Origin: Firmicutes bacterium UBA5286
Lineage (GTDB): Bacteria > Bacillota > Proteinivoracia > UBA4975
DNA length: 64,000 bases
Direction of reading: 5' to 3'
Assembly: GCA_002408465.1 (NCBI GenBank)
Contig: DHSM01000016.1
Span: 1-64,000, forward strand
The notes below the pieces were generated by a model. The model made no database searches. It saw only the letters and a list, made by a program, of their open reading frames with translations, and was not told the origin of the DNA. Shown in pieces: positions 51,162 through 59,095 of this stretch (its first letter is position 1; each line of letters begins with the position of its first letter). The position numbers were made by a program, and so were the translations under genes.

Positions 51162-51824
51162 ATGGGAGCGTTTTTGGACCTTCTCTTTCCGCCCCTTTGC
51201 CTCAATTGCCGCCAGCAGCGGCGAGTCAGGCTGGGATTGTGCGCTGCTTGCCTGGGGCAGGTGGAAATGACGGGGCTCTCCGGTTGTATCCGCTGCGGCC
51301 GCAGGTGTCAGGCAGGGCGATGCGCGCCCCTGGACCACCGCTACAGCCGTGTGCTGTCTCTGGCCGCTTACCGGGGACCCTGGCGGCTGACAGTGCAAAA
51401 TGTTAAATTCGGGGGGAACAGGTCGGTGGCCCTGGAATTAGCCAGGGAGCTGGCAGCCTTGGCCGTTGCTGCCGGCTTTGCCAGGCCGGCAGCGGTGGTG
51501 CCCGTGCCCGGGGCGGGCAAAAGCTGGCGAAACTTTGACATAATTGCCTTGATCTGCAAGGAGCTGACCAGGACTACAGGCGCTCCGACCCGGTCGGTGC
51601 TGGGTCGGCGGCCGGGGAGGCCCCCTCAGGTGGAACTTAATCTCAAGGGACGGCTGGAGGGTCTGGAGGATTACATTTATCTCGAACAAGGGACGGAATT
51701 TGCTGACTCTATTATCTGGCTGGTGGATGATGTCTATACCACCGGCGCTACCGCCGATGCCTGCGCCAGGGCTCTCCTGGCAGTCGGCGCCCGTTCTGTT
51801 TATCTCTTAGTCTTGGCCGCTTAG
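51162..51824 (+). CDS. comFC: ComF-family phosphoribosyltransferase-like protein (ComFC)
   Basis: A 220-residue protein with an N-terminal zinc-binding part (CLNCRQQRRVRLGLCAAC, GCIRCGRRC) and a PRTase fold whose PRPP loop is WLVDDVYTTGATADAC. ComFC takes part in uptake of transforming DNA through the competence machinery. The gene stands ahead of the csp-hpf-secA-prfB block, as comF does in many Firmicutes. ATG 51162 follows GGAGGTA. Confidence 0.88.
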   Translation: MGAFLDLLFPPLCLNCRQQRRVRLGLCAACLGQVEMTGLSGCIRCGRRCQAGRCAPLDHRYSRVLSLAAYRGPWRLTVQNVKFGGNRSVALELARELAALAVAAGFARPAAVVPVPGAGKSWRNFDIIALICKELTRTTGAPTRSVLGRRPGRPPQVELNLKGRLEGLEDYIYLEQGTEFADSIIWLVDDVYTTGATADACARALLAVGARSVYLLVLAA

Positions 51825-51907
51825 GGGATGACCTTATTTCTGCAAGGGCAAAAAGCAGGTTCGTCCCCGCTCTTGCAAAAACAAAAAAAATATTATAGTC
51901 TTATACT

Positions 51908-52108
51908 TGTCCGACAGGTCTGTGGTTGAAAGTCGATGCCAGCCGCAGGCAAAACGACCCACGTAAGGCAATGCGTTAGCATTGCTGAGCATGGTGCGGC
52001 TTAGATGTAAGTCCTGCCGGGAAAACCGAGAGGGGCAGTAGTTTTCCGCGAACCCCCCAGCAGGCGAGTGTGGGGGCAAAGACCAGGTCAGCTGTCGGAC
52101 ATTTTTTT
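51908..52108 (+). ncRNA. Large structured RNA, probable raiA-motif RNA
   Basis: A 10-bp stem closes the element: TGTCCGACAG (51908-51917) with CTGTCGGACA (52092-52101), followed by a T-tract that makes the closing stem a terminator. TATAGT at 51894-51899 puts a transcription start almost at the stem. The interior is about 175 bases with many paired blocks (for example GGCAATGCG/TAGCATTGCT) and is not coding. Position upstream of csp and hpf (raiA), size and complexity fit the raiA motif, a conserved ncRNA of Firmicutes and Actinobacteria. I cannot check the consensus here. Confidence 0.6.
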
Positions 52109-52192
52109 AAAATAAAATTGACAATCTGTTTTTCAAGTGATAGTATGAGAACGAGCTTTACAGCTACATCAATTTTTGGAGGTATCTTTTTA

Positions 52193-52390
52193 GTGCAAGG
52201 AAAAGTAAAATGGTTTAATCAGAAAAAGGGTTTTGGCTTCATTCAAAGGGAAGACGGCGATGATGTGTTTGTACATTACAGTGCCATTCAGGGTGACGGC
52301 TTTAAAACCCTCGATGAAGGCGACACAGTAGAATTCGATATCGTCGATAGTGACAAGGGTCTGCAGGCAGCTAACGTAACTAAACTGTAG
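52193..52390 (+). CDS. Cold-shock protein
   Basis: A 65-residue Csp with both RNA-binding motifs, KGFGFIQ (RNP1) and DVFVHYSAI (RNP2). It binds single-stranded RNA and DNA and melts secondary structure. I chose GTG 52193, 12 bases after GGAGGT, which gives the normal start VQGKVKWFN; the longer frame runs back into the structured RNA. It lies between the raiA-like RNA and hpf. Confidence 0.95.
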   Translation: MQGKVKWFNQKKGFGFIQREDGDDVFVHYSAIQGDGFKTLDEGDTVEFDIVDSDKGLQAANVTKL

Positions 52391-52397
52391 AAACATT

Positions 52398-52425
52398 AAA
52401 TCCCGCTTTCCGCGGGATTTTTAGT
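52398..52425 (+). terminator. Terminator of the cold-shock gene
   Basis: AAATCCCGC pairs with GCGGGATTT, followed by TTAGTTTATTTT. Confidence 0.85.
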
Positions 52426-52495
52426 TTATTTTGGCAGGATTTCTAAGAGTTTTGGGGAATAAATATTGTACAGCACTGAAAGGAGAGTGGATCGC

Positions 52496-53014
52496 ATGCG
52501 GATTATTACCCGGGGAAAAAACATCGAGGTAACCGACGCCCTCAAGGCCCATGTAGAAAAAAGGATAGGCAAAATCGCCAAGTATTTTGACGAAGATACC
52601 GAAGCCCAGGTAACCCTCAGCGTTGTCAAGGACACCCATGTAGTTGATGCCACACTGCTTTTAAAAGGCGGGATGCTGGTCAGAGGAGAAGTACAATCAC
52701 CTGACATGTATGCTTCTATTGACCTGGTAACGGAAAAGCTGGAACGCCAAATCCGCAAATACAAAACCCGCATCAGTCGCAAAGTCCGGCAACTTGGACC
52801 CAATGGCGACGAGGGCAGATATCTTGAGGATGAACCCAAAATCGTCAGGACCAAGCGGTTTGCCATCAAGCCCATGCTTCCAGATGAGGCAGTGCTGCAG
52901 ATGAACCTGCTGGAACATGACTTTTTTATGTTTATCAATGCCGAGACCAATATGGCCAATGTTGTCTACCGCCGCAAAGACGGCAATTTTGGGCTGATTG
53001 AGCCCCAGGATTAA
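52496..53014 (+). CDS. hpf: Ribosome hibernation promoting factor, long form (HPF/RaiA)
   Basis: A 172-residue long-form HPF. The N-terminal S30AE domain (MRIITRGKNIEVTDALKAHV) binds the ribosome decoding region, and the C-terminal domain (IVRTKRFAIKPMLPDEAVLQMNLLEHDFFMFIN) dimerises to make 100S ribosomes in stationary phase. I chose ATG 52496, preceded by AAAGGAGAG. It precedes secA and prfB as in Bacillus, here with an insertion of several genes. Confidence 0.95.
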   Translation: MRIITRGKNIEVTDALKAHVEKRIGKIAKYFDEDTEAQVTLSVVKDTHVVDATLLLKGGMLVRGEVQSPDMYASIDLVTEKLERQIRKYKTRISRKVRQLGPNGDEGRYLEDEPKIVRTKRFAIKPMLPDEAVLQMNLLEHDFFMFINAETNMANVVYRRKDGNFGLIEPQD

Positions 53015-53023
53015 GATTTCGTT

Positions 53024-53050
53024 AAAGGGCTGGCATTGCCAGCCCTTTTG
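53024..53050 (+). terminator. Terminator of hpf
   Basis: An 11-bp perfect hairpin (AAAGGGCTGGC / GCCAGCCCTTT, loop ATT) followed by T. Confidence 0.85.
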
Positions 53051-53084
53051 AATTATGATAGTAGCAACTGACAGACAGGGGGCA

Positions 53085-54434
53085 ATGAAGGTGGACGCTT
53101 ACCATGCTATCAAATTTATCTACCAATCCTATGTTTTAGCCCAGCCCCACATTACTCCTGGGTTGTTAGATATATACAAGCGTCATCCCGGCTATTGCAG
53201 CCAGCTCCTGCAGGATTTGGACCTGGATTTGTCCCAGCCTCCGTCGGCGCTGATTACCGGCAGCAAGGGCAAGGGGTCTACCAGCGCCATTATTGCCAGT
53301 CTCATGCAGGCAGCGGGATATAAGACGGGCTTGTTCACCGGTCCTCATCTGGTAGATTTTTGCGAACGGATTCGCGTTGACTGGCAGAAGATCCCCGAGC
53401 CCGAGTTTGTGCGCCTGGTGGAAGCAGTGATTCCTCATGTGGAAACAATGCAAGCCTCTATGCCTCGGCACCATTACCTCGGGCCGGTAGGCACAGTCCT
53501 GGCTGTCGCCCTCCTTTGGTTCAAAGAGCAGGGCACAGATTTCCATGTCCTTGAGTGCGGGCGGGGGGCCCTGGCCGATGATGTCAATGTCATGGCCAAT
53601 CGCTGGTCGGTGCTTACGCCAATAATGTTCGAACATCCTGGGTATTTAGGACCGACTCTGCTGGACATCGCTGCCAACAAAATGGCAGTGGTAAAATCCG
53701 GCCAGGAGCTCTGCATCAGCTATCGCCAGGATCCGGAAGTGGCAAGACTGCTTAAGTCCATGTGCCGGGCTGTACAGGTTCCGCTAAAGCTTGGGGGAGA
53801 AGATTTTTCTGTCCAAGTGGTAAAAACGGGACCGGAAGGCAGCGCTTTTGCATACCAGTCCTCTCGCCGCAAAAGCGTATTTAAAGTGCCCCTGGCAGGA
53901 CGGTTTCAGGCATTTAATGCGGGGGTTGCTGTGGCCCTTGCCGAAGAAGTTGTCCCCGGCATTGACGATGATGTGCTTCAGGCAGGATTGGACTCTTCCC
54001 GCTGGCCGGGCCGCTGCGAGTTGGTTGCCGGCACGCCTCCTATAATTCTCGACGGGGCGATTAACGCCCAGTCTGCAGAATATCTCCGGGAATTGCTTGC
54101 GGAAAGGGAAGAACCGCTGTACATTGTCCTCGGCGTGCCTGCAGATAAGGACTGGCAGGGGGTCATCCGCACCTTGGCGCCTGCAGCAGAGGCTGTGTGG
54201 TTGACAGCGGCCAGCAATGCTCATTTGGTGTTTCCCCCTGCTGAGGACGTTTTGGTGGCAGGGAAAAAATATAATTCCCACAGCCAGGCAATTCCGGAAG
54301 CGGCTGAGGCGATAGAAGAGGCCGTTGCCGCTGCCGGGACAGGGGGAACTGTTGTGGTGGCCGGCACCCTGTCCTTGCTCAGGGATGCCAAGATATATAT
54401 CCAATCAAGACTAGGGAGGGAATGCGATGAATAA
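53085..54434 (+). CDS. FolC-like Mur-ligase family protein, divergent
   Basis: A 449-residue protein with the folylpolyglutamate/dihydrofolate synthase layout: ITPGLLDIYKR, P-loop GSKGKGSTSAIIASLMQAAG, GLFTGPHLVDFCERIRV, and a C-terminal domain with ILDGAINAQSAEYL. It departs from FolC at key points: GSKGKGST for GTNGKGS, ECGRGALADDVNVM for E-GLGGRLDATNV, and ILDGAIN for LDGAHN (His replaced by Ile-Asn). It may be an ATP-dependent amide ligase with a different substrate. Two PspC genes and mobA follow closely. ATG 53085 follows CAGGGGG. Confidence 0.75.
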   Translation: MKVDAYHAIKFIYQSYVLAQPHITPGLLDIYKRHPGYCSQLLQDLDLDLSQPPSALITGSKGKGSTSAIIASLMQAAGYKTGLFTGPHLVDFCERIRVDWQKIPEPEFVRLVEAVIPHVETMQASMPRHHYLGPVGTVLAVALLWFKEQGTDFHVLECGRGALADDVNVMANRWSVLTPIMFEHPGYLGPTLLDIAANKMAVVKSGQELCISYRQDPEVARLLKSMCRAVQVPLKLGGEDFSVQVVKTGPEGSAFAYQSSRRKSVFKVPLAGRFQAFNAGVAVALAEEVVPGIDDDVLQAGLDSSRWPGRCELVAGTPPIILDGAINAQSAEYLRELLAEREEPLYIVLGVPADKDWQGVIRTLAPAAEAVWLTAASNAHLVFPPAEDVLVAGKKYNSHSQAIPEAAEAIEEAVAAAGTGGTVVVAGTLSLLRDAKIYIQSRLGRECDE

Positions 54435-54855
54435 GCGTCTCTATCGCTCGGAGAAAAATCGGCTGGTAGCCGGCGTCTGCGGCGGTCTCGGCCAGTATTT
54501 TGCAGTTGATCCCGTCCTTATTCGGCTGGCCTTTGCCTTGCTGATGGTCTTTAAGTTTTGGCTGGGCTTGATTGCTTATATTCTGGCGGCAATCTTGATT
54601 CCGGAAAAAGGCAGCAATCCCGATGACGCCATAGAACCTGAAGTTGTGGACCATCCCTACAGTGAGGCTGATTCCGGCTCCCAGCGCATATTGGCAGTTG
54701 CTCTCATTTGCGTCGGCGGCGGCCTGCTGCTTTTCCGTTTCTTTCCCCGAATCCCGGCATTGTCGGGGTACGTCAATATTCTTAAGGTATCTTTCTGGCC
54801 TCTGGCCTTAATTGCCCTGGGGATATGGCTTATCTTCAGGCAGAACAATCATTAA
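54427..54855 (+). CDS. PspC-domain membrane protein
   Basis: A 142-residue protein with an N-terminal PspC domain (KRLYRSEKNRLVAGVCGGLGQYF, VDPVLIRLAFALLMVF) and two or three membrane helices, the C-terminal one (VSFWPLALIALGIWLIF) preceded by a Ser/acidic linker. PspC-type proteins are linked with envelope stress. It overlaps the FolC-like gene by eight bases and is followed by a second, minimal PspC gene. Confidence 0.88.
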   Translation: MNKRLYRSEKNRLVAGVCGGLGQYFAVDPVLIRLAFALLMVFKFWLGLIAYILAAILIPEKGSNPDDAIEPEVVDHPYSEADSGSQRILAVALICVGGGLLLFRFFPRIPALSGYVNILKVSFWPLALIALGIWLIFRQNNH

Positions 54856-54870
54856 AGGAGCTGATATAAA

Positions 54871-55065
54871 ATGGAAACGAAAAAACTGTATCGTTCCCGG
54901 AGCGACTCGATGATTTCCGGGGTCTGCGGCGGCCTGGCCAAGTATTTCGGTTTAGACCCCACCGTGGTGCGTCTGCTTTATGTCCTTTTATCTCTGTTTT
55001 CCGTATGTTTCCCCGGTCTGCTCTTCTATATAATCGCCATGCTGATCATTCCCCTGGAAGACTGA
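54871..55065 (+). CDS. Minimal PspC-domain protein
   Basis: A 64-residue PspC domain (KKLYRSRSDSMISGVCGGLAKYF, LDPTVVRLLYVLLSLFS) with two hydrophobic segments and nothing else. It is a paralogue of the gene 15 bases upstream. The ATG follows AAAGGAG. The tandem may act together in the membrane. Confidence 0.88.
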   Translation: METKKLYRSRSDSMISGVCGGLAKYFGLDPTVVRLLYVLLSLFSVCFPGLLFYIIAMLIIPLED

Positions 55066-55075
55066 AGGGGTAAGG

Positions 55076-55663
55076 TTGTCACAGCAGGGCTTTGACGTCT
55101 TAATTCTGGCAGGGGGCAAGTCCCGGCGCATGGGTGTAGACAAGGCCGGCATTGTCCTGGCCGGCAAGACGTTGCTGGAACATGTCCTGGACCAGGCTAC
55201 AAGCTGGGGAGGCAACCGTATTTTGGTGGCAGGCCCTCCCCGGGACTGGGCGCGGGCGGAATATGTTTCCGACCCGCCTGAGCATCAACCCAGTTCTCTC
55301 CGGGGCATTTATGCCGGGCTGCTGGCCAGCAGCAGCCCTTGGACGCTGGTCACTGGCTGCGACATGCCTTTTGTCAAAAGAGAAGTAGTGGCTCGCTTAT
55401 GGGCCATCAAAAATCAGGGAGGAGCGGTGGCTTGGTGGCAAAACCGCCTGCAGCCTCTGCCGGGCTTCTATCCCCGGCTGGCTTCCCAGGTCATTGCCGC
55501 AATGCTGGCTGACAACCGCTTTCACCTGGCCAACCTGCTTGACCGCCTGGAACCGGCAGCTGACCGGGATGTTTCGGCACTTGACCCGGAGGGAATCAGC
55601 TTTTTTAATATAAATTCTCCCGCTGACTTGGTCTTAGCTGAGGAATCGATGCGGCGCCGGTAA
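55076..55663 (+). CDS. mobA: Molybdenum cofactor guanylyltransferase-like protein (MobA)
   Basis: A 195-residue nucleotidyltransferase with the N-terminal loop ILAGGKSRRMGVDKAG and the metal-binding TGCDMPF, as in MobA, which joins GMP to molybdopterin. PSSLRGIYAGL is also typical. It starts with TTG 55076 behind GGGGTAAGG, ten bases after the PspC gene. No other molybdenum genes are in the window; the MobA assignment rests on sequence alone, and a related NTP-transferase is possible. Confidence 0.85.
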   Translation: MSQQGFDVLILAGGKSRRMGVDKAGIVLAGKTLLEHVLDQATSWGGNRILVAGPPRDWARAEYVSDPPEHQPSSLRGIYAGLLASSSPWTLVTGCDMPFVKREVVARLWAIKNQGGAVAWWQNRLQPLPGFYPRLASQVIAAMLADNRFHLANLLDRLEPAADRDVSALDPEGISFFNINSPADLVLAEESMRRR

Positions 55664-55723
55664 GCGCCCTTTTTTGGTGGGCTGTAATATTATTACAATT
55701 ATATAAGATTTGGGCTACATCCC

Positions 55724-55752
55724 TGGACAAGCCTTTTAGCCAAGGGTATAGT
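55724..55752 (+). promoter_or_regulatory. Promoter of the 150-nt RNA
   Basis: TGGACA at 55724-55729 and TATAGT at 55747-55752, spacing exactly 17 bases; transcription would start about seven bases later, at the first base of the RNA closing stem. Confidence 0.7.
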
Positions 55753-55758
55753 AAGGAC

Positions 55759-55908
55759 GATTCCACTGTAATAACTTAGTCCAACCAGGATATCACGCGT
55801 TAGATAAACTACATTACTTAGCACTGCATATAGCACAAGTCACATTTACTTACTAGTCAGCACACACTGTTCTGGCATCTGCACCAGCTACAGTGGAATC
55901 TTTTTTTT
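55759..55908 (+). ncRNA. Unidentified 150-nt structured RNA upstream of bacteriohemerythrin
   Basis: A perfect 12-bp stem closes it: GATTCCACTGTA (55759-55770) with TACAGTGGAATC (55889-55900), followed by eight T residues that make the stem a terminator. A promoter ends seven bases before the stem. The interior is AT-rich, not coding, and includes similar phrases such as ACATTACTTAGCAC and ACATTTACTTAC. It could be a free small RNA (6S-like in layout) or a leader that controls the gene at 55946. I recognise no family. Confidence 0.7.
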
Positions 55909-55945
55909 ATTCATGCGGTTGGCGTAACGGACAGGAGGGTTTCTA

Positions 55946-56359
55946 ATGGCAATTGAATGGAATGCTTCGCTGTCAGTGGGCATTGAGGAAATCGACAATC
56001 AGCATAAGGAATTGTTCCGGCAGATCAATGAGTTGATCCATGCCTGTCATCAGGGCAGGGGGGTGGAGGCTGTCGGTGAGGTCCTTTCCTTTCTTGACAG
56101 CTATATCCGCCTGCATTTCAGAACCGAAGAAAACCTCATGCTCAAATACGATTTTCCGGAGTTTCAGGCTCACCGCCTGCAGCACCAGGAATTCATGGCC
56201 AACCTGGCTGAGGTTCGCCGCCGTTTTTCTGAAGAAGGCCCCGGTGTGCACATCGTTGTCATCACTAATCGCATTCTGGCGGGCTGGCTAAATACCCATA
56301 TTCGCCGCTCGGATAAGATCTTTGGGGCTCACGTTGAATCCCTGAAAAAAGCGCAATAA
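55946..56359 (+). CDS. Bacteriohemerythrin
   Basis: A 137-residue non-haem di-iron oxygen-binding protein. The His and acidic ligands are in the usual pattern: NQHKELFRQINEL, HFRTEENLM, HRLQHQEFM and NTHIRRSDK. In anaerobes such proteins are thought to sense, store or deliver oxygen. The ATG at 55946 follows CAGGAGGG. It is preceded by the 150-nt structured RNA, whose terminator might govern expression. Confidence 0.93.
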   Translation: MAIEWNASLSVGIEEIDNQHKELFRQINELIHACHQGRGVEAVGEVLSFLDSYIRLHFRTEENLMLKYDFPEFQAHRLQHQEFMANLAEVRRRFSEEGPGVHIVVITNRILAGWLNTHIRRSDKIFGAHVESLKKAQ

Positions 56360-56365
56360 TTGATG

Positions 56366-56393
56366 AAAGAGGAGCAATGGCTCCTCTTTTTGC
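56366..56393 (+). terminator. Terminator of the bacteriohemerythrin gene
   Basis: AAAGAGGAGC pairs with GCTCCTCTTT across AATG and is followed by T residues. Confidence 0.88.
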
Positions 56394-56570
56394 ATTTTTT
56401 AGATTGCCTGAGACTCTGGAATAGTCTAGCTGGGTTTTGACAGGCGGCAAGACTGTGTCAGGCAAAGATTAATACCCTGACTGGGCAAGGCGGTTTCCGG
56501 TTGCCAGTGCCTTCTCAATGGTGGTAGAATAAAGAGAATTGGTACTGACTCTTTTAAATGAGGTGTGAAG

Positions 56571-59078
56571 ATGTTTAAGTTTATCAGGGGGCTTATGGCC
56601 GGCGATGATGCCCGGGAAATCAAACAGCTGATGCGAATTGTGGAAACTGTCAACAGCCTGGAACCCCAGTTTGAGGCCTTAAATACCGACGCTCTGGCTG
56701 TCAAAACAGGAGAGTTTAAAGAGCGCCTGTCCCGAGGGGAAAAACTGGACGACTTGCTGCCCGAGGCCTATGCCCTAGTCCGGGAAGGGGCTAAACGCGC
56801 CCTTGGTCAGCGCCATTTTGATGTGCAGGTAGTTGGAGGGATTGTCCTCCACCAGGGGCGGATTGCCGAAATGAAAACCGGCGAGGGCAAGACCCTGGCC
56901 CTGACCATGCCGGCCTATCTCAATGCTTTGTCAGGCAAGGGCGTGCATGTGGTCACCGTCAACGACTATCTTGCCCGCTTCCACAGCCAGTGGATGGGAC
57001 GGGTATATAATTTGTTGAATCTGGAGGTAGGCCTCATTGTCCATGGCATTAATCCCGAAGAGCGCCGGCAATCCTATGAGGCAGACATTACTTACGGCAC
57101 TAATAATGAGTTCGGCTTTGACTATCTCCGGGATAATATGGTGCTGTACAAAGAACATCTGGTGCAGCGCCCCCTGCATTTTGCCATTGTCGACGAGGTG
57201 GACAGCATCCTCATCGATGAGGCCCGCACTCCTTTGATTATTTCCGGGGCCATTGACCAGGATACCAGCCAGTATTACCGCTATGCCAAGCTGGTGCCCC
57301 GCCTCCGCTCCGAGACGGAGTACACATTGGATGAAAAAACCCGGACGGTGACCCTGACGGAAGAGGGCGTGGCCAAGATGGAAAAGGCCCTCAATCTTGA
57401 AAATCTGTATGATGACGTAAATATGGAGATCTCCCATCATGTCAATCAGGCCCTGCGGGCCCATGTGCTCATGAAGAGGGACCGGGACTATGTGGTCAAG
57501 GACGGACAGGTCATCATCGTTGATGAGTTTACCGGCCGCCTGATGTTTGGCCGCCGTTATTCCAACGGCCTCCACCAGGCCATTGAGGCCAAGGAGGGCG
57601 TCAAGATCGAGCGGGAGAGCCAGACCCTGGCCAGCATTACTCTCCAAAACTACTTCCGCATGTATGAAAAACTCTCAGGGCTAACCGGCACAGCCAAAAC
57701 CGAGGAAGATGAGTTCCGTAAGATTTACGGCATGGATGTGGTGGTCATTCCCACAAACCGGCCGATGATACGCAAGGCTTTGTCTGATGTGGTCTATCGC
57801 ACTGAGAAAGGGAAATTCAAGGCGGTGGTGGAGGAAATAGTAGCGCGCCACAGCACCGGACAGCCCTTGCTGGTTGGGACAATATCCATCGAAAAATCTG
57901 AGCTCTTAAGCGATATGCTTAAAAAACGGGGTATTTCTCATGATGTCCTCAATGCCAAGCAACATGAGCGGGAAGCGGAAATAGTAGCTCAGGCGGGATG
58001 CAAAGGGGCTGTAACCATTGCCACCAACATGGCCGGCCGGGGCACGGACATCATTCTCGAAGAAGGAGTTGCCCAGCTGGGTGGCCTGCACATTCTGGGC
58101 ACTGAACGCCACGAGGCCCGCCGCATCGACAACCAGCTCCGGGGCCGTTCCGGCCGCCAGGGCGATCCGGGTTCCTCCCAGTTCTTCATCTCTTTGGAAG
58201 ATGATCTCATGCGCCTCTTTGGCTCCGAGCGCTTTTTGGGCATGATGGATAAGCTAGGGATGGATGATTCCATTCCCATTGAGCATCCTCTGCTTTCAAA
58301 GGCGATTGAATCCGCCCAGAAGCGGGTGGAAGGCCGCAACTTTGACATCCGCAAACATGTGCTGGAATACGATGATGTCATGAACAAGCAGCGTGAGGTC
58401 ATATACCGGCAGCGCCGGGAGATTCTTGAGGGCGGAAACATTAAAAACCAGATTCTCAAGATGATTGATGATGTGATTGACAGGGCTGCTGATACTTGGG
58501 CCAGCAAAAATGTGTATGCTGAGGAATACGACCTCAAGGGACTGGCAGAATATATGGAAAGCAATGTCCTGGTTCCCGGCAGCGTCAAACAGGCTGACCT
58601 GGCAGGCAAGCACTCTGATGAAATTCGGGAATGGCTGGCCAAGCGTGTGCGGGAACTGTATGCCATCCGGGAGGAGGCAGTGGGCAGCGAGGTCATGCGG
58701 GAACTGGAGCGGGTAGTGGTGCTGCGCACTGTCGACCGCAAGTGGATGGATCAGCTGGTAGCCATGGACGATTTGCGTCAGGGCATTGGACTCAGGGCCT
58801 TTGGCCAGAAAGATCCCCTGACTGAATACAAATTTGAGGCCTATGACATGTTCAACAATATGACGGAAAGCATTCAGGAAGAAGTGGCCCGCCTCATTCT
58901 CCGGGTGCAGTTGGCCAACAAGCCCCTGCGCCGCTCGGTGGCGGTGGCAAATCCTACTCCTCCCAGCGGAGGCGGCGGCACCGGACCAGCCAGGTCCGCC
59001 AAGACCAAGGTGGGACGCAACGATCCATGTCCCTGCGGCAGCGGGAAAAAATACAAGCGCTGTTGCGGACAGCAATAG
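56571..59078 (+). CDS. secA: Preprotein translocase ATPase SecA
   Basis: An 835-residue SecA that drives Sec-dependent export at the cytoplasmic membrane. Signatures are Walker A (MKTGEGKTLALTMP), DEVDSILIDEARTPLI, ATNMAGRGTDI in motor domain 2, and the C-terminal zinc motif CPCGSGKKYKRCCG that binds SecB or lipid. Its length is normal. I chose ATG 56571 preceded by GAGGTG; GTG 56565 is possible. It is followed 18 bases later by prfB, as in Bacillus. Confidence 0.97.
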   Translation: MFKFIRGLMAGDDAREIKQLMRIVETVNSLEPQFEALNTDALAVKTGEFKERLSRGEKLDDLLPEAYALVREGAKRALGQRHFDVQVVGGIVLHQGRIAEMKTGEGKTLALTMPAYLNALSGKGVHVVTVNDYLARFHSQWMGRVYNLLNLEVGLIVHGINPEERRQSYEADITYGTNNEFGFDYLRDNMVLYKEHLVQRPLHFAIVDEVDSILIDEARTPLIISGAIDQDTSQYYRYAKLVPRLRSETEYTLDEKTRTVTLTEEGVAKMEKALNLENLYDDVNMEISHHVNQALRAHVLMKRDRDYVVKDGQVIIVDEFTGRLMFGRRYSNGLHQAIEAKEGVKIERESQTLASITLQNYFRMYEKLSGLTGTAKTEEDEFRKIYGMDVVVIPTNRPMIRKALSDVVYRTEKGKFKAVVEEIVARHSTGQPLLVGTISIEKSELLSDMLKKRGISHDVLNAKQHEREAEIVAQAGCKGAVTIATNMAGRGTDIILEEGVAQLGGLHILGTERHEARRIDNQLRGRSGRQGDPGSSQFFISLEDDLMRLFGSERFLGMMDKLGMDDSIPIEHPLLSKAIESAQKRVEGRNFDIRKHVLEYDDVMNKQREVIYRQRREILEGGNIKNQILKMIDDVIDRAADTWASKNVYAEEYDLKGLAEYMESNVLVPGSVKQADLAGKHSDEIREWLAKRVRELYAIREEAVGSEVMRELERVVVLRTVDRKWMDQLVAMDDLRQGIGLRAFGQKDPLTEYKFEAYDMFNNMTESIQEEVARLILRVQLANKPLRRSVAVANPTPPSGGGGTGPARSAKTKVGRNDPCPCGSGKKYKRCCGQQ

Positions 59079-59095
59079 CCATAGAGGTGATTGGC

